From the IMG/VR virus record IMGVR_UViG_3300037488_001841, positions 1 to 64,000 of that record: DNA of 64,000 nucleotides, one strand, 5' to 3'. Shown one piece after another: positions 16,871 to 26,169 of this stretch; position 1 is the first letter of the stretch, and every line of letters starts with the position of its first letter. Origin of the DNA: a virus. A program made the translations under genes and the position numbers. The notes beneath the pieces were generated by a model. That model made no database searches. It was given only the letters and a program-made list of their open reading frames with translations, and was not told the origin of the DNA.

Positions 16871-17482
16871 ATGGCAATAGATAAAAAAATTTTAGAAGAA
16901 ATTAAAAGACATAATAATATTAATAAATATATTATGGAACAAGGTGAATTACCTCCACCTCCGGCTGAGGCAGCACCTGCAATACCATCTCCTGAGGTTG
17001 CACCTGCGGCACCGGTGGCTCCTGAGGTACCACCAACACCACAACCTGTGGATATTGAAAATGATCCTGATGTTGAGGAAGTAGGTAATGAAACTGAAGA
17101 ATTAGACATTACTGATTTAGTTGATACCCAAAAAACTTTTGCCGATAAGCAAGAAGAGTATTTTAATAATCTTTTTAGTCAATTACAAAATCTTGAAAGT
17201 AAATTAGGTGAAATGGATAACTTAGTTAATACCGTTAATAATTTAGAGGTAAAGATTGAAAAAATGAGACCTAAAACACCTGAAGAAAAATTAGAACTAA
17301 GAAGTTTAGATTCAGGACCCTTCAATCAAAAATTAAGTGAATTCTTTGACGATAAAGCGGATGATATGGAAAAATCAGGAAAGAATGAATATGTTTTAAC
17401 TACAGATGAGGTTGAAGAATATTCCCCAAGTGAAATCAAAGGAAGTTTTCGTGAATACGATGACGAAGACGAATTTATGTAA
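16871..17482 (+). CDS. Pro/Ala-rich coiled-coil protein of unknown function
   Basis: The 203-residue protein has a helical N-terminus (KKILEEIKRHNNINKYI), a Pro/Ala-rich linker (about residues 28-60), an acidic stretch, a coiled-coil-like segment (about 85-135: NNLFSQLQNLESKLGEMDNL), and an acidic C-terminus ending EYDDEDEFM. The layout, short helix plus flexible linker plus coiled coil, resembles scaffold or adaptor proteins, but no family is recognised. It lies between virion genes and the SSB gene and ends in a strong terminator, so it probably belongs to the upstream (late) unit. Confidence 0.6.
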   Translation: MAIDKKILEEIKRHNNINKYIMEQGELPPPPAEAAPAIPSPEVAPAAPVAPEVPPTPQPVDIENDPDVEEVGNETEELDITDLVDTQKTFADKQEEYFNNLFSQLQNLESKLGEMDNLVNTVNNLEVKIEKMRPKTPEEKLELRSLDSGPFNQKLSEFFDDKADDMEKSGKNEYVLTTDEVEEYSPSEIKGSFREYDDEDEFM

Positions 17483-17486
17483 TACG

Positions 17487-17514
17487 TGGGGTGTCTAACA
17501 CCCCAATTTTTTTT
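17487..17514 (+). terminator. Rho-independent terminator before SSB gene
   Basis: A perfect 8-bp stem TGGGGTGT/ACACCCCA (17487-17494 and 17498-17505) with CTA loop is followed by eight T. It separates the structural block from the replication block. Confidence 0.9.
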
Positions 17515-17586
17515 AATATACCTTATTGACTACTACTTTTATTTAACTTATATTTCTACTGTAAACTTTTAATTAATATATATAAT

Positions 17587-18453
17587 ATGGCGACAAACAA
17601 TGTTTTAGATGCGGTTTTGGCTCAGTATGAGAACTCAAAACAAAGTGGTTCTTCTTCCACTTCAAAAATGTCTCAAGAAGAAAGAATGAAAAAGTATTTC
17701 GCGGCAATCCTTAAAGACAGCGAAAAACAAGGACAAAGAAAAATCCGTATTTTACCTACAACTGATGGATCATCTCCTTTTAAAGAGGTTTGGTTCCACG
17801 AAATCAATGTTGATGGAAAATGGCAGAAGTTCTATGATCCGGGAAAAAATGACAACGAACGTTCACCTTTGAATGAGGTTTACGAAGAGTTAATGTCAAC
17901 AGGTCGTGAATCAGACAAACAATTAGCAACACAATACAAAGCTCGTAAGTTTTATATTGTTAAAGTGGTTGACCGAGATCACGAAGAAGACGGTGTTAAA
18001 TTTTGGAGATTTAAACACAACTACAAACAAGAAGGAATCCTTGATAAAATTATTCCAATTTGGAAAGCAAAGGGAGATGTTACCGATTCAGATAATGGAC
18101 GTGATTTAATCCTTGAACTTACAAAGGCAAAGACACCAAAAGGTGCAACATATACAGTTATTCAAACTGTAATGTATGACGATCCAACACCAACACATGA
18201 AGACGCTGAACAAGCATCTACATGGATCAACGATGAGTTGACATGGGAAGACGTTTATTCTAAAAAACCTGTTGAATATCTTGAAGCAATTGCAAGAGGT
18301 GAAACTCCAAGATGGGATACAGATGCGGGTAAATACATCTACTCTAATAGTGAACAATCAGAAGTTTCAATGGGAGGATCAACTCCAAAATCAATTAATG
18401 AGGTTGCAGATCCTCAGGTAAATGATGTTGAGGACGAAGATTTACCGTTCTAA
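17587..18453 (+). CDS. Single-stranded DNA-binding protein (gp32-like) with SSB-type tip
   Basis: The 288-residue protein is close to T4 gp32 (301). The core with KIRILPTTDGSSPFKEVWFHE and FYIVKVVDRDHEEDGVKFWRF matches the gp32 OB-fold region. Two points are odd. It contains no cysteine at all, so the zinc site of T4 gp32 (His/Cys3) is absent. And it ends DVEDEDLPF, close to the DDDIPF tip by which bacterial SSB recruits repair and replication proteins, rather than the T4 acidic tail. It is followed by a strong terminator and UvsX, its usual partner. It probably coats ssDNA and loads the replication and recombination proteins encoded downstream. Confidence 0.85.
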   Translation: MATNNVLDAVLAQYENSKQSGSSSTSKMSQEERMKKYFAAILKDSEKQGQRKIRILPTTDGSSPFKEVWFHEINVDGKWQKFYDPGKNDNERSPLNEVYEELMSTGRESDKQLATQYKARKFYIVKVVDRDHEEDGVKFWRFKHNYKQEGILDKIIPIWKAKGDVTDSDNGRDLILELTKAKTPKGATYTVIQTVMYDDPTPTHEDAEQASTWINDELTWEDVYSKKPVEYLEAIARGETPRWDTDAGKYIYSNSEQSEVSMGGSTPKSINEVADPQVNDVEDEDLPF

Positions 18454-18469
18454 TTAAATTAATAACTTA

Positions 18470-18509
18470 TACTAGGACACTCTGTCTATGTTAGTGTCCT
18501 AGTATTTTT
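18470..18509 (+). terminator. Rho-independent terminator after SSB gene
   Basis: A perfect 12-bp stem (18470-18481 with 18493-18504) with an 11-nt loop and a short T run. It isolates the SSB gene as its own strongly expressed transcript between this hairpin and the one at 17487. Confidence 0.85.
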
Positions 18510-18521
18510 AAATCAAACAAA

Positions 18522-18743
18522 ATGAATAAGATTTCAGAAAAAATGTATGAGGCATTGACCTTAAAATATCGCTCAGAAATGGCGGAAACTGAAGCAACTT
18601 TATTAGTGTATTTTACAAATCCTGTTGGTATTGGAGAACATCCACAACATATTGAGGAAATGGATGGTTTAGTTGAAAAAATGGTTAACGCAAAAGATAA
18701 ACTTGAAATGCTAGAAGTGTTTCACAAATATAATTTAAAATAA
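18522..18743 (+). CDS. Small conserved-looking phage protein (73 aa)
   Basis: The motif FTNPVGIGEHPQHIEEMD in a short helical protein recalls small hypothetical proteins found beside replication genes of T4-like phages. It is predicted to be two or three helices with an NPVGIGEHP turn. It ends one base before the UvsX ATG, so it is co-transcribed with uvsX. The function is unknown. Confidence 0.65.
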   Translation: MNKISEKMYEALTLKYRSEMAETEATLLVYFTNPVGIGEHPQHIEEMDGLVEKMVNAKDKLEMLEVFHKYNLK

Positions 18744-18744
18744 T

Positions 18745-19752
18745 ATGGCAATTAAGAAGAATGACTTTAGTTCATTAAAGAAGAAATTTTCCACTTCGGC
18801 AAAATACAAACCACAACGTTTCTTTGATTTGGGGTCTGAATTCTTAGATGCTGTTGGTTTACCTGGCCCTGCGATTGGACACCTTAATATGTTGTTAGGT
18901 CACTCTGATACGGGAAAAACTACTGCACTTGTTAAAACTGCGGTAGATGCTCAAAAGAAAGGTATTCTTCCTGTGTTTATTATTACAGAACAAAAATGGT
19001 CCTTTGAACACGCAAAATTGATGGGATTTGAATGTGATGAAGTAGTGGATACAGAAACAGGGGAAGTAGATTGGGATGGGTTTTATATATTCAATAATGA
19101 TTTTGATTATATTGAGCAAATTACAGATTATGTTAACCAATTATTGGATGCTCAAGATAAAGGTGAATTAGATTATTCATTATGTTTCTTATGGGATTCA
19201 GTTGGATCGGTTCCTTGTAAAATGACTTATGAGGGTAAAGGAGGTAAACAACACAATGCAAGTGTTTTAGCTGACAAAATTGGTATGGGTATTAACCAAC
19301 GAATTTCAGGATCTCGTAAAGCAGATTCTAAATTTGAAAATACCTTAATCATTGTTAATCAACCTTGGGTAGAATTACCTGACAATCCATTTGGTCAACC
19401 TAAGATCAAAGCAAAAGGTGGTGAAGCAATTTGGTTAAACTCTTCTTTGGTATTCTTATTTGGTAATCAAAAAGGTGCGGGAACAACAAAGATTACGGCA
19501 ACAAAAGACAAGAGAACTGTAAAGTTTGCTTCAAGAACAAAAGTGTCGGTTATGAAAAACCACATCAATGGTCTTGGTTTTGAAGACGGAAGAATTATTG
19601 TGACACCACACGGATTCTTACCTGGTAAAGATACCACAGAAGAAAAAGCATCAATAGAAAAGTATAAAAAAGAATATGCTGACTATTGGAAAGATATAAT
19701 CGGAGTAGATGGTGACTTTGATTTGAAAGCAGAAAAAGAAGAAGTTGAGTAG
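18745..19752 (+). CDS. uvsX: UvsX-like RecA recombinase
   Basis: The 335-residue RecA-fold ATPase has Walker A GHSDTGKTT at residues 52-60 and a Walker B-type CFLWDS ending at D151. The later KAKGGEAIWLNSSLVFLF region corresponds to the DNA-binding L2 and following strand. It is close in length to T4 UvsX (391) but shorter. It forms the strand-exchange filament that starts recombination-dependent replication. Neighbours SSB, flap exonuclease and helicase support this. The gene begins one base after a small gene and is followed by rnh after 20 bases. Confidence 0.9.
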   Translation: MAIKKNDFSSLKKKFSTSAKYKPQRFFDLGSEFLDAVGLPGPAIGHLNMLLGHSDTGKTTALVKTAVDAQKKGILPVFIITEQKWSFEHAKLMGFECDEVVDTETGEVDWDGFYIFNNDFDYIEQITDYVNQLLDAQDKGELDYSLCFLWDSVGSVPCKMTYEGKGGKQHNASVLADKIGMGINQRISGSRKADSKFENTLIIVNQPWVELPDNPFGQPKIKAKGGEAIWLNSSLVFLFGNQKGAGTTKITATKDKRTVKFASRTKVSVMKNHINGLGFEDGRIIVTPHGFLPGKDTTEEKASIEKYKKEYADYWKDIIGVDGDFDLKAEKEEVE

Positions 19753-19772
19753 TAACAATTAAATTAAAAAAA

Positions 19773-20780
19773 ATGTCAAAAACCTTATTGGTTGATGGTA
19801 ACAATTTATTAAAGATAGGATTTCACGGGGCTCGTGACCTTTACAATAAAGGTGAACACGTCGGTGGTATTTGGCACTTTTTGAATACGTTACGTAAATT
19901 CTTAGAAGAAACTAACTTCAATAAAGTAGTTGTATTTTGGGATAGTAAAACAAGCTCTTCACAGAGAAGAATACTATACCCAAAGTACAAACTAAATCGT
20001 AATCCTTTAGAAAACGAAAGTAAGGAAGAATCATTTAGTAATCAAAAACAGAGAGTTAAACAATATCTTGAAGAGATGTTTGTAAGACAATTGGAGACAG
20101 AAAATTCGGAAGCGGATGATCTTATTGCTCACTACTGTAAAGTGTCTTCAGATGAAGAAAAAACCATATTCTCAAGTGATAGAGATTTAACTCAGTTGAT
20201 ATCAGAAAAGGTATCAATTTATTCCCCCCAAGCAAAAAGATACTTTAAGTTCGGTGATAAAATTAAACTTAAAGATTATGAATTTCCACATAATAACGTA
20301 AAGACCGTTAAAATATTGACGGGAGATAGTTCAGATAACATTGATGGTATATTTTACCTCGGAGAGAAAACTTTAGTTAAGTTTTTTCCTGAGATACTTG
20401 ATTCAGAGGTTTCTTTTACCGATATTTTAACAAAAGGTGAAGAGTTACTGAAAGAAAACAAAGATGTTGTTGTTCTACAAAATTTACTCAGTGGGAAGAC
20501 AAAAGAGGGGATTTACGGAGATGAGTTTTTTGTTGTTAATCAAAAAATAGTTGATTTATCTGAACCTTTAATATCCGATGAGGGAAAAGAATTAGTTGAA
20601 ATGTACCAATCAGAGTCGATGGATCCCGACGGTAGAGGACATAGAAATCTAATTAGAATGATGATGGAAGATGGGTTCTTCAAATACCTACCAAAGGGAG
20701 ATGATAATTGGGTTAATTTCTTAAAACCATTTTTGAAATTATCAAGAAAAGAAAAAACAAAATTTAGAAACAAAAAGTAA
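19773..20780 (+). CDS. rnh: 5'-3' exonuclease / flap endonuclease (T4 RNase H-like)
   Basis: The 335-residue PIN/FEN-fold nuclease has a full acidic set: D8 (LLVDGNN), D57 (VFWDSK), D115/D116 (SEADDLIAH), D136/D138 (FSSDRDL), and D185/D188/D191 (LTGDSSDNIDG). These coordinate two metal ions in T4 RNase H and bacterial polymerase I exonuclease domains. It removes RNA primers and flaps from lagging strands. It lies between uvsX and an unknown gene in the replication block. Length is close to T4 RNase H (305). Confidence 0.9.
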   Translation: MSKTLLVDGNNLLKIGFHGARDLYNKGEHVGGIWHFLNTLRKFLEETNFNKVVVFWDSKTSSSQRRILYPKYKLNRNPLENESKEESFSNQKQRVKQYLEEMFVRQLETENSEADDLIAHYCKVSSDEEKTIFSSDRDLTQLISEKVSIYSPQAKRYFKFGDKIKLKDYEFPHNNVKTVKILTGDSSDNIDGIFYLGEKTLVKFFPEILDSEVSFTDILTKGEELLKENKDVVVLQNLLSGKTKEGIYGDEFFVVNQKIVDLSEPLISDEGKELVEMYQSESMDPDGRGHRNLIRMMMEDGFFKYLPKGDDNWVNFLKPFLKLSRKEKTKFRNKK

Positions 20781-20790
20781 AAACAAAATT

Positions 20791-21240
20791 ATGAGAGATC
20801 AAGATGTAACAAAGGTAGAGTTTTTGTTAATGTGTAATGATAACATCGTAGTACAACGATTTTTTAATGTGAAAGGTTTTAATAGAAGCGCTCACAAATC
20901 AGAAGAGTTTTACGATTATATCCGTAGTTTTACAGAAAAACTACAATACAATTTAAAGATGAGAAGTATTGTCTATATGCTAGACAATAAATATGAAATA
21001 GGGGAGAACCCTGAGATGTTAAATACGTCAATTACTGACGGTCCTGAAAATTTTAATGTGTATATTAAGGTTGGGGACATGACAATTTGTCAGAGAACTT
21101 TTGATGCTAAACTATACCCACCAAAGGTAAGATACACCGTAGACCTACGCCCACAACTAAAAGGTATACTAAGTGACCTGACTGACATTTTTTCAGGCAA
21201 AAATTTTAATTTTTATTATCCCGAATTTATCCAAAACTAA
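20791..21240 (+). CDS. Conserved-looking protein of unknown function (149 aa)
   Basis: Not recognised. It is a soluble alpha/beta protein beginning with a strand (TKVEFLLMCNDNIVVQRFF), a helical middle (DYIRSFTEKLQYNLKM), and a C-terminal strand and turn region (VRYTVDLRPQLKGIL). It lies between the flap exonuclease and replicative helicase, so a replication-linked role is likely but unproven. The start ATG follows an A-rich stretch 10 bases after the previous stop. Confidence 0.6.
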   Translation: MRDQDVTKVEFLLMCNDNIVVQRFFNVKGFNRSAHKSEEFYDYIRSFTEKLQYNLKMRSIVYMLDNKYEIGENPEMLNTSITDGPENFNVYIKVGDMTICQRTFDAKLYPPKVRYTVDLRPQLKGILSDLTDIFSGKNFNFYYPEFIQN

Positions 21241-21243
21241 TAG

Positions 21244-21251
21244 TATTTATC
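21244..21251 (+). promoter_or_regulatory. TATTTAT-type motif before helicase gene
   Basis: TATTTATC lies just after the preceding stop and 23 bases before the helicase ATG. It matches seven of eight bases of the virion-gene motif; it overlaps TATCTTTA, near the host -7 box, so either reading is possible. An AGAAGGA about 8-14 bases before the ATG is one of the few Shine-Dalgarno-like sites in the window. Confidence 0.35.
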
Positions 21252-21274
21252 TTTACTAACAGAAGGAAAATTAT

Positions 21275-22666
21275 ATGGCGACAAACAAAAATTTTGAGTA
21301 TTTGGGTAACGTATTCCAATTACAATTATTAAATCAAATGGTCCTAGACAAGGACTTTTCACACTCAATTATTGATGTGATAGAGAACAATTATTTTGAG
21401 AATAAATATTTTAAAATAATTGTACAAATGATAAGAGAGTATTATACAAAATACAATCACACACCATCATTTGAAACATTAGAACAGATTACAAAATCTG
21501 AATTACAACAAGAAATTGCGTCTAAAGTTGTATTAGACACAATTAAGAAAATCAAGGATGCACCTATCGACGGAGTGGATTTTGTACAAGAAAAGGCATT
21601 AAAGTTCTGTAAACAACAAGAGTTACAGAAAGTAATGGGTAAGGCACAAAAGATCATTGACGGTGGTGAATTTGAGAACTACGATGCCCTTGAAGAGATG
21701 GTCAGAGGAGCATTACAAGTTGGAGAAAAAGATACAAGTATTTTGGATGTTTTCTCCAACATGGATCAGGTGTTAGACGACGATTACAGACATCCAATTC
21801 CAATGGGAATACCTGGTATTGACCGATTAATGAAAGGTGGTTTGGCTAAAGGAGAGATCGGTGTGATTTTAGCACCAACAGGGGTTGGTAAATCAACTGT
21901 CTTAACTAAAATTGCTAACCACGCATTTAACTTAGGATTTAACGTATTACAAATCTTTTTTGAGGATAACCCAAAGGTAATTCAGAGAAAACATTACACC
22001 CTTTGGACTAAGATACATCCTGACGAATTGTCAGAAAAAAGAGATGTGGTTATCCAAAAAGTTAAAGAGATTGAGGAAACCATGAGTAATAAGTTAATTA
22101 TGAAAAAATTACCATCCGATACTGTAACAATGTTACAAATTAAGAATCAAATTAGAAAGATGATTGCGGATGGTTTGAAGGTTGATATGGTTTTACTTGA
22201 TTACATTGACTGTGTTGTTCCTGATAAGAACTTGGGGGATGAATGGAAGAGTGAAGGATCTGTAATGAGAGGTTTTGAAGCGATGTGTCACGAACTTAAT
22301 TTAGTTGGATGGACAGCAACACAAGGAAATAGAAGTTCTATATCTTCTGAGGTTGTTACCACTGACCAAATGGGTGGATCTATTAAGAAGGCACAAGTTG
22401 GGCACGTTATCATTACCGTTGCTAAGACATTACAACAAAAAGAAATGAAATTAGCAACTATTGCCATCACTAAATCAAGAATAGGTGATGATGGAATTGT
22501 CTTTGAAAATTGTAAATTTGATAATGCGATGATTGATATTGACACTGAAAGTTCAATGACATTCTTAGGATTAGAGGAAAAACAAGAAGAAAGACAAAGA
22601 CAAAGAGTTAGAGAATTGTTGGAAAAAAGACAACAAAAACAAAAAGACGAAACAAAAAACAATTAA
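21275..22666 (+). CDS. Replicative DNA helicase (gp41/DnaB-like)
   Basis: The 463-residue protein has an N-terminal helical domain (1-150) and a RecA-like motor. P-loop APTGVGKST is at residues 200-208, Walker B is in VDMVLLDYID, and an arginine-rich C-terminal tail (ERQRQRVRELLEKRQQKQ) follows. Length matches T4 gp41 (475). It unwinds the fork as a hexamer and works with the primase encoded at 53839. It is followed after 15 bases by nrdB. Confidence 0.92.
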   Translation: MATNKNFEYLGNVFQLQLLNQMVLDKDFSHSIIDVIENNYFENKYFKIIVQMIREYYTKYNHTPSFETLEQITKSELQQEIASKVVLDTIKKIKDAPIDGVDFVQEKALKFCKQQELQKVMGKAQKIIDGGEFENYDALEEMVRGALQVGEKDTSILDVFSNMDQVLDDDYRHPIPMGIPGIDRLMKGGLAKGEIGVILAPTGVGKSTVLTKIANHAFNLGFNVLQIFFEDNPKVIQRKHYTLWTKIHPDELSEKRDVVIQKVKEIEETMSNKLIMKKLPSDTVTMLQIKNQIRKMIADGLKVDMVLLDYIDCVVPDKNLGDEWKSEGSVMRGFEAMCHELNLVGWTATQGNRSSISSEVVTTDQMGGSIKKAQVGHVIITVAKTLQQKEMKLATIAITKSRIGDDGIVFENCKFDNAMIDIDTESSMTFLGLEEKQEERQRQRVRELLEKRQQKQKDETKNN

Positions 22667-22681
22667 AAAAAATTAAAGAAA

Positions 22682-23629
22682 ATGGAAAAAATATTAGTTG
22701 AAAATCCTAATAGGTTTGTCATCTTCCCAATTGAACACAATGATATTTGGGAATATTACAAAATGCATCAAGCTGCTTTTTGGACGGCTGAGGAGGTTGA
22801 TTTAACGAATGATATTCGTGACTGGGAAAAATTGACGGATAATGAAAAATTCTTTGTGAAGAACGTATTATCGTTTTTTGCGGCTTCTGATGGAATTGTT
22901 AATGAGAATTTGGCGGAAAACTTTTACCGAGAGGTTCAGTATCCTGAAGCGAAATTCTTTTATGGGTTCCAATTAGCGATGGAGAATATTCACTCGTTAA
23001 TGTACTCATTATTGATTGATACTTACATTAGTGACCCAAAAGAGAAAGATGAGTGTTTTAATGCGATTGAGAACTTACCGGCAGTTAAGAAGAAAGCGAC
23101 TTGGGCATTAAATTGGATAGATAATTCATCATTCCAAGAAAGATTAGTGGCGTTTGCGGCAGTTGAAGGGATCTTCTTTTCAGGGTCATTTTGTTCTATC
23201 TTTTGGATGAAATCAAGAGGGATCATGCAAGGATTATGTAACGCTAATTCACTAATATTTAAAGATGAAAATTTACATTGTGATTTTGCCATCCATTTAT
23301 TGAATAATCATTGTGATGAAAAACCGTCTGAAAAAAGAATTAAAGAAATTTTGTTATCCGCTTTGGAGATTGAAAAAGAATTCATTACTGAATCATTACC
23401 TGTTTCATTAATTGGAATGAATTCAAACCTAATGAAACAATACTTAGAGTTTGTTGTTGATGGATTACTTCTTAAGTTTGGATGTAGTAAAGAATTTAAT
23501 GTTGAACAACCATTTAAGTTCATGGAACAAATTGCGGTTGAAACAAAAGGTAATTTCTTTGAATCCAGAACAATGGAATATCAAAAGGCGAAATTAAATG
23601 AAACAATTACATTTGAAGAAGATTTTTAA
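22682..23629 (+). CDS. nrdB: Ribonucleotide reductase, class I small subunit
   Basis: The 315-residue ferritin-like protein has the metal and radical set in place: D70 ([13 protein letters not shown]), E101 and H104 (ENIHS), radical tyrosine Y108, then E in AAVEGIFF and E/H in KDENLHCDF. It matches the NrdB type with N-terminal [14 protein letters not shown]. It generates the tyrosyl radical for NrdA and so supplies dNTPs during infection. The C-terminal ETITFEEDF is the usual docking tail for the large subunit. nrdA follows after 11 bases. Confidence 0.93.
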   Translation: MEKILVENPNRFVIFPIEHNDIWEYYKMHQAAFWTAEEVDLTNDIRDWEKLTDNEKFFVKNVLSFFAASDGIVNENLAENFYREVQYPEAKFFYGFQLAMENIHSLMYSLLIDTYISDPKEKDECFNAIENLPAVKKKATWALNWIDNSSFQERLVAFAAVEGIFFSGSFCSIFWMKSRGIMQGLCNANSLIFKDENLHCDFAIHLLNNHCDEKPSEKRIKEILLSALEIEKEFITESLPVSLIGMNSNLMKQYLEFVVDGLLLKFGCSKEFNVEQPFKFMEQIAVETKGNFFESRTMEYQKAKLNETITFEEDF

Positions 23630-23640
23630 ATAAAAAATAT

Positions 23641-26073
23641 ATGATGTCACTTAAAATACTTAAAAGAGATGGGGATAATGTATCATTTAACCCACAAAAA
23701 ATTTACAATCGTGTAAAACGATCAGCAAAAGGTCTGAACGTAAATTCAGATGAGATTTTTATTAAAGTTATTACTTCAGTACCTACTGAAGGTGAAATAA
23801 CAACAAAAGAATTGGATAAACTTGTATATGAGATTGCCGCTTCATATACCGGTAGTCACCATGATTACTCAAGATTAGCATCTTCAGTTGCTATCTCATC
23901 ATATCATAAAGAAACAAACCCTAGTTTTTCTGAAACTATGATGTTACTTTATAGTGATGATATCATTAATGAAAAATTAATTGAAACCATTAAAGAGTAT
24001 GGTGAAGATAGTATTGATGCGGTTATTAATCACGATAATGATTATAATTTTGATTATTTCGCTTGGAGATCACTACAAGAAATGTATCTTTTAAAGAGAC
24101 CTAATGGTGTTACGGTTGAAAGACCACAACATATGTATATGAGAATAGCATTGTGGGTTACAGATACGTTTGTTGAAGCGGTAGAGTATTACAAATCACT
24201 ATCAAATCAACTTATATCTAAAGCAACTCCGATTATGATTAATTCTGGTACAAAAGTACCTCAATTAGCATCTTGTGTATTACACTATAATAACTCTGAC
24301 TCAAGAAAAGGGTTGTTAGATACTTTAACGGACATTTCAACGTTCTCATCTGATGCGGCAGGTATTGGTTTATCTATGTCAAACATTAGAAGTAAAGAAA
24401 GTAGAATTTCAAGTTCAGGTGGATATGCTGGTGGTTTGTTAAAATACCTTAAAATTGTTAACGAATCATTACGTTTCTTTAATCAACAAGGTCGTAGACC
24501 TGGATCGGCAGCGATTTATCTTGAGCCTTGGCACAAAGATATAATAGATCTATTAGACATTAAAAAGAACACCGGTGCGGAAGAATTGAGAGCACGTGAT
24601 TTATTTACAGCGCTTTGGTTACCCGATAACTTCATGAAAGCGGTTAAAGATAATACTGATTGGTATTTGTTCTGTCCTAATGATATTAGTAAGGCAGGTT
24701 TAAAACCACTACAAGAATGTTATGGTGATGAATACGAGCAGATGTATGATAAAGCGGTACAAATGGGGTTAGGTAAAAAAGTTTCAGCACAAACAATTTG
24801 GACTAAAATTATTGAATCACAAGTTGAAACTGGTGTTCCATATTTATGTTCTAAAGATAGTGCTAACAGAAAAACAAACCATCAGAACATCGGAGTAATC
24901 AAACAATCAAACCTTTGTAATGAGATTTACCAATACACAGATGAGGAAACAACTGCGATCTGTACGTTATCTTCAATCGTATTAAAAAACTTTGTTAAAA
25001 GTAATAAATTTGATTTTCAATTGTTATTTGAGGAAGTTAGAAAAGTCGTTAGAACTTTGAATAAAGTTGTTGATATTAATAACTACTCAACACAAAAAGG
25101 ATTAAAAGGTGGGCTAGAACAAAGAGCAATTGCTGTAGGTACTCAAGGATTAGCAGATGTGTTTTATTTACTTGATTTAATCTTTACTGAAGAAGAGGCA
25201 AAAACTTTAAACAAACAAATTTTTGAGACCATTTATTATGGGGCGATTTACGAAAGTAATGATTTGTGTAAAAAAGGTAAGTACAAACCATATAAATTCT
25301 TTAAGGGATCGCCAATGTCAAAAGGAGTTTTCCAATACGATATGTGGGGGTTAACTGAAAATGATTTATCGGGATATTGGGATTGGAATAAATTAAAGAA
25401 TGATGTTAGTGAATATGGGGTATGTAATTCATTATTTACGGCACAAATGCCTGTTGCTTCTTCCGCTAAAATCACAGGATCATTTGAAATGACTGAACCG
25501 GCTCACTCGGCTTTATTTAATAGACGTGTGGTTGGGGGTGAGATTATGATTGTAAACAAATATCTAATCGCTGACTTTGAGAAAATTGGAATATGGTCTG
25601 AGGACTTAAAGAATGAGATCATCATGAATGAAGGTTCTATTCAAAACATCAATTTTAATAATTATTTAGATCCTGAGGATAAGAATTACAATAAGAAAGT
25701 GAAACGAATTGAACATTTAATCCCTAAATACAAAACAATTTGGGAGATTTCACAAAAACAACTTATTGATATGGCGGCAGATAGAGCACCATTTATTGAT
25801 CAATCACAATCAATGAATATCTATATGTCAAACCCAACATTATCAAAAATTACCTCATCACACTTCCATTCATGGGAAAAAGGATTGAAAACTTTATGTT
25901 ATTATGTTAGAACTAAGGCAATCTCAACAGGAGCAAAACACTTGGCGTTGGATATGACTAAAAGAGATAAACCAAAAGTTACACCAGAACCACCAAAAGT
26001 TGATTATACAAATATGAACTTACCACCAAAACCTGATAGTTCAGAGTTTGAGTGTTTTGGATGTTCATCGTAA
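23641..26073 (+). CDS. nrdA: Ribonucleotide reductase, class I large subunit
   Basis: The 810-residue protein has an N-terminal ATP-cone (LKILKRDGDNVSFNPQKI), suggesting dATP feedback control. The catalytic cysteines are C212 (LASCVLHY) and C441 (AICTLSS); the active-site N424-x-C426-x-E428 (NLCNE) and C-terminal redox pair C805/C808 (ECFGCSS) are present. It reduces ribonucleotides with NrdB. No intron or intein interrupts it, unlike many phage nrd genes. A terminator follows, closing the replication/nucleotide block. Confidence 0.94.
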   Translation: MMSLKILKRDGDNVSFNPQKIYNRVKRSAKGLNVNSDEIFIKVITSVPTEGEITTKELDKLVYEIAASYTGSHHDYSRLASSVAISSYHKETNPSFSETMMLLYSDDIINEKLIETIKEYGEDSIDAVINHDNDYNFDYFAWRSLQEMYLLKRPNGVTVERPQHMYMRIALWVTDTFVEAVEYYKSLSNQLISKATPIMINSGTKVPQLASCVLHYNNSDSRKGLLDTLTDISTFSSDAAGIGLSMSNIRSKESRISSSGGYAGGLLKYLKIVNESLRFFNQQGRRPGSAAIYLEPWHKDIIDLLDIKKNTGAEELRARDLFTALWLPDNFMKAVKDNTDWYLFCPNDISKAGLKPLQECYGDEYEQMYDKAVQMGLGKKVSAQTIWTKIIESQVETGVPYLCSKDSANRKTNHQNIGVIKQSNLCNEIYQYTDEETTAICTLSSIVLKNFVKSNKFDFQLLFEEVRKVVRTLNKVVDINNYSTQKGLKGGLEQRAIAVGTQGLADVFYLLDLIFTEEEAKTLNKQIFETIYYGAIYESNDLCKKGKYKPYKFFKGSPMSKGVFQYDMWGLTENDLSGYWDWNKLKNDVSEYGVCNSLFTAQMPVASSAKITGSFEMTEPAHSALFNRRVVGGEIMIVNKYLIADFEKIGIWSEDLKNEIIMNEGSIQNINFNNYLDPEDKNYNKKVKRIEHLIPKYKTIWEISQKQLIDMAADRAPFIDQSQSMNIYMSNPTLSKITSSHFHSWEKGLKTLCYYVRTKAISTGAKHLALDMTKRDKPKVTPEPPKVDYTNMNLPPKPDSSEFECFGCSS

Positions 26074-26095
26074 GATGGATCGCGTATCATCAGAG

Positions 26096-26120
26096 AATCC
26101 CGGCTAAGTCGGGATTTTTT
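26096..26120 (+). terminator. Rho-independent terminator after nrdA
   Basis: AATCCCG pairs with CGGGATT around a GCTAAGT loop, followed by T's. It ends the replication block before the outer-baseplate block. Confidence 0.8.
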
Positions 26121-26131
26121 ATTTTCTAATG

Positions 26132-26139
26132 TATTTATT
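26132..26139 (+). promoter_or_regulatory. TATTTAT-type motif before gp25 gene
   Basis: TATTTATT lies 12 bases after the nrdA terminator and 30 bases before the chosen ATG; a second TATTTATT is at 26158-26165, only 4 bases before the ATG. Confidence 0.4.
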
Positions 26140-26169
26140 CAAAAATTATTGAGAGTATATTTATTGAAT

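Noticed and set aside
23641-26073. Intron or intein in nrdA
   Set aside because: The protein reads through at normal length with all catalytic motifs in order.
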